IMG/VR virus record: IMGVR_UViG_3300022752_000285
Span: 1 to 29,660 of that record
Source of the DNA: a virus
Length of the DNA stretch: 29,660 bases
Reading direction: 5' to 3' (one strand)
The notes under the pieces were generated by a model that saw nothing but the letters and a program-made list of their open reading frames with translations, had not been told where the DNA came from and ran no database searches. Below are positions 1 to 8,308 of this stretch, in pieces (the first letter of the stretch is position 1; each line of letters opens with the position of its first letter). The position numbers were made by a program, and so were the translations under genes.

Positions 1-278
1 AAGCAAAAAGTAAATTTTTTGCTGAAAAAGATTTTCAAGAATATGTAAAAGTTGGAATGATTAGATATATTGGACCGCATGAAAACAAAGAGGTACTTAT
101 GGAAAACAAGCTTATTCTTGATCAACCCAATATAGTGACCACTGAAGGCACTGTTGAACATGTATCTGTAGGACAAACTTGTAAGAAAAAAGTCCTAAAA
201 GAAGGCGAAGGCGAAAAACTTGACGAGGTTTTACTTGTTGAAAGTCCTTCGGCTGGGATAAAAATTATTAGGGATTAA
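1..278 (+). CDS. 3' end of an unrecognised gene (partial)
   Basis: The reading frame is open from the first bases of the window (codons from base 3) to a TAA at 276-278, so this is the C-terminal ~91 residues of a gene that starts outside. The ATG at 57 is internal: the upstream residues read as normal protein and no ribosome site precedes it. The fragment is hydrophilic and ends GIKIIRD. No motif was recognised. The end overlaps the convergent gene at 268-717 by 11 bases. A hairpin with a T-run at 335-367 could stop its transcript. Confidence 0.7.
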   Translation, partial: AKSKFFAEKDFQEYVKVGMIRYIGPHENKEVLMENKLILDQPNIVTTEGTVEHVSVGQTCKKKVLKEGEGEKLDEVLLVESPSAGIKIIRD

Positions 279-717
279 ATTTTAGTTTTCTAAAATTAGG
301 CACAAATCTATCTTTTTTGCCTTCTAAATCTTTCATAATATCCCTTAATTTAAGGGATATTATTTTTCCATTAATAGGATTATGTATCAGTTCTGTATCT
401 TGTATTGAAACAGTTCTATCCAATTTATTGTAAAATCCTTTTGAAATAGCAAAGTGGTCTTTTTCTTCATTGTAAGAGATCATTCCAACCCATTCACCAT
501 CATCCCAATTGCGTGAAGCAACTATTAATCGCAAAGGTTTTTCTGCAAAAACCAACTTCACATGATAGTTCATTTTTTTCATTGCAGCACTGACATATCC
601 CAACATAATTTTGGCATAAGACAACAAACATTCATCTTTTGTTGTGTCAAAATTAACTTCAACAGAATATCGAACATTCTGTGAGCCTTCATTAATTTTA
701 TTGAATTTGTTGTTCAT
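268..717 (-). CDS. Hypothetical phage protein, 149 aa
   Basis: Complete ORF with an ATG start, three bases downstream of the neck-like gene and probably co-transcribed with it. The middle is the most protein-like part (LRLIVASRNWDDGEWVG, then a KGFYNK segment); the C-terminus is basic (KDRFVPNFRKLKFNP). It has no signal peptide, membrane segment or catalytic motif I recognise. Its position next to a neck-like gene suggests a virion or assembly role, but that is inference only. Its coding strand also carries a terminator-like palindrome (335-363) that would act on the opposite strand. Confidence 0.8.
   Translation of the reverse strand: MNNKFNKINEGSQNVRYSVEVNFDTTKDECLLSYAKIMLGYVSAAMKKMNYHVKLVFAEKPLRLIVASRNWDDGEWVGMISYNEEKDHFAISKGFYNKLDRTVSIQDTELIHNPINGKIISLKLRDIMKDLEGKKDRFVPNFRKLKFNP
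335..367 (+). terminator. Probable terminator inside the facing gene
   Basis: A 12-bp perfect stem, 335-346 with 352-363 (ATAATATCCCTT / AAGGGATATTAT), has a 5-base loop and is followed by TTTT at 364-367. It lies 57 bases after the stop of the partial first gene, within the coding region of the convergent 149-residue gene. Its GC content is low. Confidence 0.55.
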
Positions 718-720
718 TTT

Positions 721-1608
721 TTATCCCATAGAAATATAAGGAATATCACCATATCTTGTGATCAATCTTTCTTCCCAATCTTTCTTTTCTTGCAGTCCTT
801 CTGTGATTAAGTCTTTTCCATCAAGTTGCACACCACCTTGCGCTCCCGGCAATGTGGTATATTTGCCTCTGATACGACCTAACATAATCTTGGCATGTGC
901 TAAAGCACCTTCTTGCATCGCCTGATTCACACGCTGCCAATCTTTGTTTTTTTGCAAATAATGAACAATTACAGCAACTGAATTTCTGGGAATAGGATAA
1001 AGCTTGATATTTTGATAATCTCCAAGCCATTCCCACCCACCAAGATTACTGGCAGAACGAGCGTAAGTTCTTTCATATTCTTTATATAAACTCCATTCAC
1101 CCACACGACCCCAAATTGGAGTTACAGAGTCGATCATTCCGCCAGTAATACTGGCATAAGCACCGCCCGGATAAAAATATTCAATTGGAATTGCGCCACC
1201 TAAGTCAGATGATGAAAAGCTAAATGTAGCCATTTGTTTGTAAAAAACATTACGAACAAAACCTACATCAGGGGGTAATGTATAAATGCTTTTGCCGGGA
1301 ATTGTGTTGAAAACATAATACTGAAAGAATTCTCTTGGAGCATAATCTTCATAAATCTGAAGTGATAGATCAACTGCTGCATCTAATTGCTGATCATCTA
1401 ATTCAATGGTTACAACAGGCGCACCAAGCATTAAAAGAATATAATCTCTTAATTGCGATTTAACTTTTGTCCTGTTTGGTCTTGGTGTTAATTGACCAAT
1501 ATCCAAAGGATCTGAAATTTTTAAATTATAGTTGTTTGTGCTACAGTTCATTGCTTCTGCTGTAGGACGCTTAAAATACATAGTGTTATTTGCACAAGAA
1601 TATGACAT
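721..1608 (-). CDS. Putative neck / head-tail connector protein (T4 gp13-like)
   Basis: 295 residues, ATG start. Residues ~50-115 show the pattern I associate with neck proteins of T4-like cyanophages: LRDYILLMLGAPVV, then an acidic ELDDQQLDAAVD helix, then an aromatic EDYAPREFFQYYVF segment and a YTLPPDVGFVRNVFY strand. The C-terminal third is helical and charged (EEKKDWEERLITRYGD). The family role is to close the head and join it to the tail; I infer that here from the pattern and from the nearby tail genes. It could instead be another connector or adaptor protein. It is divergent from the 728-residue gene across a 39-base gap containing a TATATATAA stretch. Confidence 0.5.
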   Translation of the reverse strand: MSYSCANNTMYFKRPTAEAMNCSTNNYNLKISDPLDIGQLTPRPNRTKVKSQLRDYILLMLGAPVVTIELDDQQLDAAVDLSLQIYEDYAPREFFQYYVFNTIPGKSIYTLPPDVGFVRNVFYKQMATFSFSSSDLGGAIPIEYFYPGGAYASITGGMIDSVTPIWGRVGEWSLYKEYERTYARSASNLGGWEWLGDYQNIKLYPIPRNSVAVIVHYLQKNKDWQRVNQAMQEGALAHAKIMLGRIRGKYTTLPGAQGGVQLDGKDLITEGLQEKKDWEERLITRYGDIPYISMG

Positions 1609-1647
1609 AATAGTATATATAATCGTGTCATCAAAATGAGGGACAAC

Positions 1648-3834
1648 ATGAAACTTTTCCTAGAATACTATGCAGGTCATATCAATCATGATTTTCATTT
1701 ATTTGGTGCAGATGACATAGAATTTCTTCGCCAACTACCAGATAGATTTTGGAAATATGCAATCATAGAGCGTTATTGTGTAGATTTACCCAGAGCTTTG
1801 GAAGGAAGGGACATAAAAAGAAGTGAATCATTAGATGGTTTCCGAACCACACAAAATTATAATGAATATATTGAATCAATAGCTGATTCTATTAAAAATC
1901 AATTGACATATCAAGGAAGAAACGATACAGAAGTAAAAAGAATAGACAAATTAACAAAAGATACTGCTAAAAATATGGTTGATAGTAGTTTGGCTGAATT
2001 TCAAGGTGGTGAAAATGATTGGATGACTGTTGACTATCAAAGAACAGAATATTTTGGACATAATATTCAAAACAATTATATCAAAGAATTAGTAAAACGA
2101 ATGGAGGATAAACCGGGAGGAAGTGTCAGAGGTTATGATTTAAGTAATATTCGGGATTACGATGAAGAAAGTGGAGAATGGAAAACTGATGGCTTTCAAT
2201 GTCCAAAAAAAGAAATTATAGGTAAAAACTTTATAGCTTGGATGGGTTATGCGTCACAAGGTTTATTGCATAATCCTGCTGAATTTTATACTGCTGGATT
2301 GCCAGAAGCCGGTGATGACGAACAAGCAAGGAGAGAAAAAGAGGAAGCAGCAACAGCAGCAAGAGAACAACACAGAATAGCGCCAAGAAAACATTACAAT
2401 CCAAATATAAGGGCGGGTGGAGAGTCAACTAATGAATATTTGGACGATTTGATTTACAGAAAAACTCTTAGAACAAAATACAGACGATTATTAGGAAGAT
2501 TGTCGGAAAAAATGGATAAGCCAGATGAAGAAGGCAGAGTTCAAGCAATTGAATATACTATACCAGATACTGATCCTGATTTAATTACTTTACAAGATCA
2601 ATTCAGAAAAAAAATTCCAGCAAAATACAAAAAATTGAGAAAAACCAATCCGAATTTCATAGATTATTCATCTGAATATTGCTATGAAGCTGCAAATAGG
2701 GGTCATTTTCCTGAGCAACTTGCTCAAGTCATGCCTACAGGAGAAGCACACACTTATAATGCGGATCAATTAAGGGATATGATAAAAAACATAGTTGGAA
2801 CAAATATCCCATTTACTAAAAACCTAATAGATGGTTTAGTTGATATAGAATTGATAGAACAAGGTGTAGTAAAATTCCATCCAGAAAGGCGACCAGAAAA
2901 ACTTAATATTTTACACAGAGAAAATCCGAGATTGAGAACTGCAACTGAATTCGAAAATATTTTGCATCCTAGTTTTGGTGATGTAACACAAACAGTTCCA
3001 ACAGGAGAAGGTGAAGATGCGCCTTCCGAATTGAGAAGTGGTAAGATACTTTTCCATATTGATTCTATTAGGGAAAGATTGCAGAAAAAATTAGACAAAG
3101 CACTAGCTTTGGGTCAAAATGAAAAAGCGGAAAAATTAAGAAATGCTTTGAATGAATTGAACTCAAAATTTGTAACAACTCATGGCGTAGGTCATCACTA
3201 TGATGTACTTGATCCAAGAAAGCCAAGAGGCAAATTGTTTTTACAATTTGGACATGAAAGCGAAGTTCCAAAATATGATGATGAAGATGAAGAAAGTGAT
3301 CAAATTTATGATATGAGATTGAAAAATTTAGCTGGTGGTATTAAGCCTAATCAAAATATGCCCGGAGCAAAAGGTCCAAAAACATCAACAAACATTGTTA
3401 ATTGCATGCGAAATTTGATGCCATTTTTTAATCAAAACGACAGTGATTTAAAAGATTTTGTGTCAAGTCATGCTTCTAAAAATTTCATGGGTGATTTCAA
3501 TATTATATTTAAAGCTTTTATGGATGGTTACGGAAGACCATTGAGTGGCAGGCAAGAAAGGGATACATACAATCTTTATATCAAGCTTATAAAAGATCAA
3601 TTAATGAGAAACATTGGTTTGTTTGATTTCAGAGATCGAAATGATCAACCTATTGAAAACAAGGAAAAAACTGAAAGTGAAATAATTAAAATTATTAATT
3701 CGACACTCAAAAATTTATTGGAAAAAGAAGTTGGTGATGCTGGCACTATGAGATTGCGAATCGGTGAATTGTCAAGTGTTCAAAAAGTAAAATCAATATT
3801 AACTGCCATGCTTAAAAAGATTAATGGTCGATAA
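1648..3834 (+). CDS. Large unrecognised protein with a CTS-like N-terminus, 728 aa
   Basis: An ATG at 1636 is in frame, but the one at 1648 has GAGGG six bases upstream and gives an N-terminus MKLFLEYY, like several other proteins here, so 1648 is preferred. The protein is highly charged and mostly helical, without membrane segments. Residues ~472-507 (EKLRNALNEL region) look faintly like a UVR helical hairpin, too weak to call. A short Glu/Ala-rich stretch lies near residues 228-240. No enzyme motif was recognised. The N-terminus resembles the T4 capsid-targeting sequence, which would make this a head-interior protein, although no clear hydrophobic-x-Glu cleavage site follows closely. It ends one base before the convergent gene at 3836. 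Confidence 0.75.
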   Translation: MKLFLEYYAGHINHDFHLFGADDIEFLRQLPDRFWKYAIIERYCVDLPRALEGRDIKRSESLDGFRTTQNYNEYIESIADSIKNQLTYQGRNDTEVKRIDKLTKDTAKNMVDSSLAEFQGGENDWMTVDYQRTEYFGHNIQNNYIKELVKRMEDKPGGSVRGYDLSNIRDYDEESGEWKTDGFQCPKKEIIGKNFIAWMGYASQGLLHNPAEFYTAGLPEAGDDEQARREKEEAATAAREQHRIAPRKHYNPNIRAGGESTNEYLDDLIYRKTLRTKYRRLLGRLSEKMDKPDEEGRVQAIEYTIPDTDPDLITLQDQFRKKIPAKYKKLRKTNPNFIDYSSEYCYEAANRGHFPEQLAQVMPTGEAHTYNADQLRDMIKNIVGTNIPFTKNLIDGLVDIELIEQGVVKFHPERRPEKLNILHRENPRLRTATEFENILHPSFGDVTQTVPTGEGEDAPSELRSGKILFHIDSIRERLQKKLDKALALGQNEKAEKLRNALNELNSKFVTTHGVGHHYDVLDPRKPRGKLFLQFGHESEVPKYDDEDEESDQIYDMRLKNLAGGIKPNQNMPGAKGPKTSTNIVNCMRNLMPFFNQNDSDLKDFVSSHASKNFMGDFNIIFKAFMDGYGRPLSGRQERDTYNLYIKLIKDQLMRNIGLFDFRDRNDQPIENKEKTESEIIKIINSTLKNLLEKEVGDAGTMRLRIGELSSVQKVKSILTAMLKKINGR

Positions 3835-3835
3835 T

Positions 3836-4441
3836 TTAAAAAGCCAAAGTGTTTTTAGTGGTTATACAAACTATTTTGTAGCCACCCGGAACACTTTCTA
3901 TTTCTTTAATTTCCCACCATCTTTTTGAATCATTTTGTGGAAACAAAACTGAACCTACTTTCAACTTATCAGTTGATGTCCAAATTGTCATAACAAAATC
4001 ATTTGTAGAAATAATTATGCATTCAAATGTAAATGAATCTACATATTTTTTTTTCAGCGAAACATCCTCGTAAAGCAAATCTTTTTTTTCTGTATATTCG
4101 ACTAAAGCACAATGCATAACGGTTTTAGGAAAACCTTCAAATTCATTTTTTCTATTTTGAACAATTGGTTTTGTATTTTCAATTTTTTCTTTTTCTGTAA
4201 CTGCAACAATTATTTTTTCTTCAATAACTTTTGTTTCTTCAATAATTGTTTTTTCTTCAGGAACTATTTTTTCTTCCTTTTTAGACCCAATTACAACATG
4301 CGGAATATTAGATTCCATTTTGAAATTAGACAAGTTTTGTAAATTATGACCAATAAATGATCCCCATTTTTCTTGAGTAACCATCAAATTATTAGGTCCA
4401 TTTAATTTGTAAACGCTTCCATCTTTTTTGTAAACTGCCAT
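3836..4441 (-). CDS. Hypothetical protein with Glu/Lys/Ile/Val-rich linker, 201 aa
   Basis: The frame stays open to 4564, but starting there would run into the divergent gene at 4478. The ATG at 4441 gives a sensible N-terminus (MAVYKKDGSVYKLNGPN) and a 36-base divergent gap. Three parts can be seen: a small N-terminal domain (~1-60), a low-complexity linker rich in EEK, IIEE and VIEE (~65-105), and a C-terminal domain (~110-201) with aromatic strands such as RWWEIKEIESVPGGYKIVC. No family was recognised. It is a lone minus-strand gene between plus-strand virion genes. The start has no clear ribosome site. Confidence 0.75.
   Translation of the reverse strand: MAVYKKDGSVYKLNGPNNLMVTQEKWGSFIGHNLQNLSNFKMESNIPHVVIGSKKEEKIVPEEKTIIEETKVIEEKIIVAVTEKEKIENTKPIVQNRKNEFEGFPKTVMHCALVEYTEKKDLLYEDVSLKKKYVDSFTFECIIISTNDFVMTIWTSTDKLKVGSVLFPQNDSKRWWEIKEIESVPGGYKIVCITTKNTLAF
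3846..3897. terminator. Nested hairpin at a convergent gene junction
   Basis: The outer stem AAAGTGTT (3846-3853) pairs with AACACTTT (3890-3897). Inside it, GTGG (3858-3861) pairs with CCAC (3882-3885) and the helix continues with one wobble and a bulge. Read on the minus strand, the outer stem is followed by GGCTTTTT; on the plus strand by CTATTTCTTTAATTT. It may stop both facing transcripts, the 728-residue gene and the 201-residue gene. Confidence 0.45.
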
Positions 4442-4477
4442 GACTATATATCTATTAGTAAATAGAAGGAGAATTTT

Positions 4478-4885
4478 ATGGCTCTTGTAATACCAAATGC
4501 TAGTGAAGTCAAATTGCTTAATAATTTGCTCAATATTACGCCTCCTACAAACACAGTTTTGCATTTGTATTCAAACAATTTAACTCCAAGTTCAACAACA
4601 GTAATAGGCGATGTAACTGAAGTAGCTTCTGGCGGGTACGCTTCTATTACATTAACTTCTTCAAGTTGGACAGTAGCAACCTCTGGTGGCGGTGTGACAA
4701 CAGCAAGTTATGCGGAGCAAACATTTAACATAACAACAAGTTCGACAATTTATGGCTATTATATAACTAATTTAGCTGGCGACTTATTGTGGATCGAACG
4801 ATTTACAGCAGCGCCATTTCAGCTTCCGGGGAGTGGAGGTCAAGTTTTAATTACTTCGCAAATATCACTTAACAGTTGTGCGTAA
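4478..4885 (+). CDS. Small beta-rich virion-like protein, 135 aa
   Basis: Good ribosome site (AGAAGGAG) before the ATG. The protein is almost entirely Ser/Thr/Gly-rich beta strand: an N-terminal helix (MALVIPNASEVKLLNNLLN), then VLHLYSNNLTP, GGYASITLTSSSW, YAEQTFNITTSS, YGYYITNLAGDLLWIERF and a Gly-rich tail. I have seen short proteins of this layout among phage virion genes, but I know no established function. It heads a plus-strand set with the next two genes, separated by 8-base gaps. Head decoration or a tail accessory role is inference. Confidence 0.8.
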   Translation: MALVIPNASEVKLLNNLLNITPPTNTVLHLYSNNLTPSSTTVIGDVTEVASGGYASITLTSSSWTVATSGGGVTTASYAEQTFNITTSSTIYGYYITNLAGDLLWIERFTAAPFQLPGSGGQVLITSQISLNSCA

Positions 4886-4893
4886 GGAAAAAT

Positions 4894-5430
4894 ATGACAA
4901 TATACAAGCCTGATGGAACACCTTTTTGCCCTACTGGCAGTTTGCAACAATTTGATGATAAAAATCCAGCAAGAGATTTGTTTAACATATATGATGAGGA
5001 AACAATCAGACTGGGTGGATCTCCACTTTTTTATTATGAATTATTTATAGACATAAACAATGTTGATCCACTTTATATTGAGTCTAGGGCAAAAGTATAC
5101 AGTCAAAATCCAATACAATTATGGTGTGTTTATGAACCAATACCATCACAAAATATGCAAACTGCTTTTGGAATTGACTCACCTGATGAAATGACATTTG
5201 AACTTAATTATAGAGCAGTTTTGACTGCAATAGGTCATCCTCCGAAAGTTGGCAGCAGGGTCAAAACACCATTTTTGAATGAGGACTGGATAATTATTGA
5301 AAGAAAATTGGGCGAATTTAAACTATATAATGCATTAAGAATACAATTAGTTTGTCAGAGGTTCCAAGAAGACGCTGTTAGCGGGACATCTGTTGGCAAA
5401 ACTGAAGATGCTGATTACAAGATTGTTTAG
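4894..5430 (+). CDS. Virion-associated protein, possibly neck/head-closure (T4 gp14-like)
   Basis: An in-frame ATG lies at 4876, but 4894 has AAGGAAAA just upstream and sits after the stop of the previous gene, giving 178 residues. Recognisable points: an FGIDSPDEMTFEL segment (~92-104), PPKVGSRVKTPFLNEDW (~117-133) and LYNALRIQLVCQRFQED near the C-terminus. The FG-x-x-S-x-D-E-x-T-F pattern followed by a beta domain is reminiscent of gp14-type neck proteins of T4-like phages, which act with gp13 to complete the head; a gp13-like gene lies 3.3 kb away. The similarity is by eye and weak. It could equally be a baseplate or tail completion protein. Confidence 0.4.
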   Translation: MTIYKPDGTPFCPTGSLQQFDDKNPARDLFNIYDEETIRLGGSPLFYYELFIDINNVDPLYIESRAKVYSQNPIQLWCVYEPIPSQNMQTAFGIDSPDEMTFELNYRAVLTAIGHPPKVGSRVKTPFLNEDWIIIERKLGEFKLYNALRIQLVCQRFQEDAVSGTSVGKTEDADYKIV

Positions 5431-5438
5431 GAGAAAAA

Positions 5439-6206
5439 ATGAAAACATTTTTTGAAATGTACAACTTGATTCGTAGTAAGAAATTAATTCGTGAACAAGA
5501 CATGGGCATGGGTGGTGGTATGCCTCCTATGGGTGGTCCCGGTGGCGGTATGCCTTCTATGGGTGGTCCCGGTGGTGGCATGCCTTCTATGGGTGGTCCC
5601 GGTGGTGGCATGCCTCCTATGGGTGGTCCCGGTGGTGGTAATTTTTCACCAAATTCACAGATACCTCCAGATCAAATGGGAACATTTAAAGATCAAAACG
5701 GTAAAGGCAAGAATAAATTTGATGCTGATGATGACAGCAATGTTGCGCCAAGTGAAGGTGGTGCTGATGAGGACACAGTGAAATCATCAATAGAGAATCT
5801 TAAAAACCAAATAGAAAACTTCAAATCACAAGATGAAGATAAAGGTCAACAATTTGAAGATTTGTTAAAACAACTTGAAGATTTAGTTGGAAGCATTTCT
5901 GGTGATGAAGAAGACGAAGATAAAGAAGAGGGCGATGAAGACAAAGAAGAAGGCGACGAACAAAAAGACAAGGGTGATGAAGGAAAATCTTCTGAAATGG
6001 GTAGTATGGGCGGTCCTCCTATGGGTGGCATGGGTGGTCCCGGTGGTGATATGGGCGGTCCCGGTGGTGGCATGGGTGGTGGCGATATGGCAGGAGGATT
6101 TGGTGGCGGAATGGGTGGAGGTGGCATGGGAGGCGGAATGGGCGGTGGCGGCATGGGTGCCCAATTTGGTGGTGGTGGAATGGGCGGCGGCTACGGCGGC
6201 GTTTAA
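5439..6206 (+). CDS. Gly/Met/Pro-rich acidic low-complexity protein with CTS-like N-terminus, 255 aa
   Basis: AGGAG precedes the ATG. Residues 1-22 (MKTFFEMYNLIR... then LIRE) look like a T4 capsid-targeting leader ending in a hydrophobic-x-Glu site. Residues 28-67 are four 10-residue repeats of the type MPPMGGPGGG. Residues ~85-190 are acidic, with a short coiled-coil stretch (IENLKNQIENFK) and then runs of Asp/Glu/Lys. Residues ~190-255 are GGM/GGP repeats ending GYGGV. There is no enzyme domain. In T4, small proteins with such leaders are packed inside the head. Here a scaffold, core or internal protein is the best guess. The stop TAA shares the tetramer TTAA with the stop of the convergent gene. 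Confidence 0.8.
   Translation: MKTFFEMYNLIRSKKLIREQDMGMGGGMPPMGGPGGGMPSMGGPGGGMPSMGGPGGGMPPMGGPGGGNFSPNSQIPPDQMGTFKDQNGKGKNKFDADDDSNVAPSEGGADEDTVKSSIENLKNQIENFKSQDEDKGQQFEDLLKQLEDLVGSISGDEEDEDKEEGDEDKEEGDEQKDKGDEGKSSEMGSMGGPPMGGMGGPGGDMGGPGGGMGGGDMAGGFGGGMGGGGMGGGMGGGGMGAQFGGGGMGGGYGGV
5520..5639 (+). repeat. Four tandem 30-bp repeats coding MP(P/S)MGGPGGG
   Basis: Units at 5520-5549, 5550-5579, 5580-5609 and 5610-5639 differ at only a few bases (cct/tct in the third codon and Gly third positions). Near-identity at DNA level suggests recent expansion by slippage or unequal recombination, so copy number may vary between relatives. Confidence 0.95.
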
Positions 6207-7039
6207 GCCTTCTTTTTATTAAGTTTTTTATAATTTACTAATTTATATCGTAGCTTGCTTTTTATAACAGGGCAAGCTACAATTTTTTCTAAAAACTCAT
6301 CAACTCCTTCGATGCCTTTCTTTTCAAAAATCATTTTTAATTGTTTGTATTTGTCATCAAATTCTTGATTTAAATTATCTTTCCAAACATGCTTTGCAAT
6401 TTTGCGTCTATTAGTAAAAACTATATCATTTCTTCTTTCTCTTTTCTTTTTCATTTCGCTTGACATTTCTTGGATATCATATTCCACTTTATTTGGCACA
6501 ATAAGTATTTGTGCATAAGGTTTACCTTTTTGGAAAATTTGTTGTTGACCTTCTAAAGGAGCTTTGAAAACAACAAAAAAAATGCTGCACCAAAATTCAG
6601 ATTTTATGTGTCCCGGTACAGCACAAGGAGTTGACCATGTCGGATCAGTATAAAAACTTGGATGAGGTTCTACCCTGACTGAATGTCCCGGTGGTGGCAA
6701 TATGTCTAAACTAGATGTAAAGCCATAATGTCCTTCAGCAAATGTTCCAAATGGTGGAATATTAGAATACTTCACATTTAATTTTTCTTTCGACCAATCA
6801 CCATCAAAAATAAGTTTGCCTTTTACATTTCTAACAATTGTTGTGGTTTCAAAATGATAAACTAATTCCAAACCATAAGTGCTTCCATCCACAAATGGCA
6901 AACAATGAAAAGGTTGTGCTTTGCTTCCATTTGTATGATCGTTTGATTCTCCCGCAAATCCCGGTATTTCAATTTTTATTTTTCTAGGACCGATACTAGT
7001 CCCATAAGTTCGATAAAGTACCTTGGTTTTTTTTTCCAT
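6203..7039 (-). CDS. DUF6065-like protein, 278 aa
   Basis: ATG start, lone minus-strand gene between virion genes. The layout matches what I recall of the DUF6065 group: an N-terminal HCLPFVDGSTYGLEL segment (~44-58), a central ILPPPGHSVRVEPHPSFY (~113-130), a strand WCSIFFVVFKAP (~150-161) and KGKPYAQILIVP (~172-183). The C-terminal ~90 residues are basic and helical (KKKRERR, KLNKKK). The family has no established function that I know. A cupin-like beta core is possible but not shown. Expression is presumably from the 45-base divergent gap before gp15. The 3' end carries an antisense terminator hairpin for the facing gene. Confidence 0.55.
   Translation of the reverse strand: MEKKTKVLYRTYGTSIGPRKIKIEIPGFAGESNDHTNGSKAQPFHCLPFVDGSTYGLELVYHFETTTIVRNVKGKLIFDGDWSKEKLNVKYSNIPPFGTFAEGHYGFTSSLDILPPPGHSVRVEPHPSFYTDPTWSTPCAVPGHIKSEFWCSIFFVVFKAPLEGQQQIFQKGKPYAQILIVPNKVEYDIQEMSSEMKKKRERRNDIVFTNRRKIAKHVWKDNLNQEFDDKYKQLKMIFEKKGIEGVDEFLEKIVACPVIKSKLRYKLVNYKKLNKKKA
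6250..6288 (+). terminator. Rho-independent terminator inside the facing gene
   Basis: A 9-bp perfect stem, 6250-6258 with 6272-6280 (GTAGCTTGC / GCAAGCTAC), is followed at once by AATTTTTTCT. It lies 44 bases after the stop of the Gly/Met-rich gene, within the last codons of the convergent minus-strand gene. This is the clearest intrinsic terminator in the window. Confidence 0.75.
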
Positions 7040-7084
7040 GCTCTAAATTAGTAAAAATAAAATGCAATAGTACTAAATAATTTT

Positions 7085-8083
7085 ATGCTACCAATTGGTC
7101 CTAATCCAAATCATTACGAAAAACAAATCAATCCTTGCCCTGATCCAAGCTTGTTAGGTCGTTCTAATAATCAAGATCCACCTCCCGGTATGGATTGTCA
7201 CATTCAACCCGACAATCAAAACAATATCGGTGACAATGGAACTGCTGATTGGCTAAGGGATAATTTTTCAAATAATTTAGGAAACGGTGCTGCCAATAAT
7301 TGCGATCCAATGCAAGCAGGCAAGATCGTAAATGATATAACAAACGATATAAGTAACAACACAGTATATCGATATTCTAAAGCTTTGCGTGGAACAGACG
7401 AAGCCATGATGGATCTTTTTAGAAATATTGTCGTAATTGACGAAAATGGCAAAGCGCATCCAGTTCCGATAATTTGGGCAACTCAAGAAAGAGCGGTCGC
7501 CGTAATTTTGCAAGAAAATGTTCGTAAAGATGAAACACTTGTGGTTGACAGAATAAATCTTCCAATGCTAGCAATAAGTGCTACTGGATATGAATTTGAT
7601 GCAAAAAGGTATACTTATCATCAAGCTATAGATTATGTTGATATTTATACAGGCAAATCTGCAACAAAAGGACCAAAGTACGAAAATAGCAGTACATTGT
7701 TTGGTATATCAAGAGGCATACCAATAAACATTACATATACTATGTATGCTTGGACTATGGCTGTTGAAGATATGAACCAAATATTTGAACAGATAGTAAC
7801 GAAATTTAGTTTGGTAGCATACCTAAAAGTAAGGGGAGTGTTACAAGAAGTTATTGTCAGATTAGATTCAATGGCTAGTAACTTAGAGACAGAACCGGGA
7901 GACGCTAAATCAAGAGTAGTTAAATTTCAGTTTTCCATGACTGCTGAAACATTTGTTCCTATGCCAGCAAAGATTTACGACTCTTTGATCAAAGTTGTTA
8001 AAGCAGATTTAGTAAATTCTGTTGATGAAGCAACTATAACGGAAGTGATATCTAAAATTGAGGAGATTGCACCAAACCCATGA
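7085..8083 (+). CDS. Tail sheath stabiliser / tail terminator (T4 gp15-like)
   Basis: 332 residues against 272 in T4. After a Pro/Asn-rich N-terminal ~80 residues, the core follows the gp15 pattern: DLFRNIVVIDENGK, then VPIIWATQERAVAV (T4 has a VPI-x-x-x-S-K-E motif here), LPMLAISATGYEFD, a P-I-N-I-T-Y-T-M strand, DMNQIFEQIVTKF, and a C-terminal KFQFSMTAETFVPMP. In T4, gp15 caps the finished tail, binds the last sheath and tube rings and joins the head. It is followed directly by the sheath cassette, which supports the call. Its TGA overlaps the ATG of the next gene (ATGA), indicating coupled translation. No strong ribosome site precedes its own ATG. Confidence 0.78.
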   Translation: MLPIGPNPNHYEKQINPCPDPSLLGRSNNQDPPPGMDCHIQPDNQNNIGDNGTADWLRDNFSNNLGNGAANNCDPMQAGKIVNDITNDISNNTVYRYSKALRGTDEAMMDLFRNIVVIDENGKAHPVPIIWATQERAVAVILQENVRKDETLVVDRINLPMLAISATGYEFDAKRYTYHQAIDYVDIYTGKSATKGPKYENSSTLFGISRGIPINITYTMYAWTMAVEDMNQIFEQIVTKFSLVAYLKVRGVLQEVIVRLDSMASNLETEPGDAKSRVVKFQFSMTAETFVPMPAKIYDSLIKVVKADLVNSVDEATITEVISKIEEIAPNP

Positions 8084-8307
8084 TAGAAATAACAAATGTT
8101 TGTAAACATCCTGTTCAAGTTGTTATAAAAAGCAAGAAAAAAGTAAATTCTTTTACAACATTGAATATACCGGGTGTTGGGTCTAAAAAAAATATTTATA
8201 ATTTGGAAGATGAAAGGTCTACTGCATATATAGAAAGAGTAGAAAAATTGGGTCTTATAAAGACTAAATATATACCTAATAATATTTTGACTGAGGGAGA
8301 AAAGTAA
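8080..8307 (+). CDS. Small protein between gp15 and the sheath gene, 75 aa
   Basis: It starts in a 4-base ATGA overlap with the gp15-like gene and ends one base before the sheath ATG, so it is part of the tail operon. Sequence features: a beta-like N-terminus (MIEITNVCKHPVQVVIKSKKK), a LNIPGVGSKKNIYNLEDER turn and a helical end. No known domain was recognised. Its location implies a tail assembly or tail-completion role; this is inferred from position only. Confidence 0.8.
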   Translation: MIEITNVCKHPVQVVIKSKKKVNSFTTLNIPGVGSKKNIYNLEDERSTAYIERVEKLGLIKTKYIPNNILTEGEK

Positions 8308-8308
8308 A

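Noticed and set aside
4442-4564. Longer N-terminus for the minus-strand gene ending at 3836
   Set aside because: It would run through the start of the divergent gene at 4478 and adds a sequence unlike the rest; ATG 4441 is better.
5520-5639. Regular 30-bp repeats that could suggest a CRISPR array
   Set aside because: The units are directly adjacent with no spacers, in frame, and code a 10-residue protein repeat.
5846-6164. Pro- and Thr-rich reading frames on the minus strand opposite the Gly-rich gene
   Set aside because: They are antisense shadows of GGT/GGC codons; no ribosome site, and the plus frame has a good start and context.
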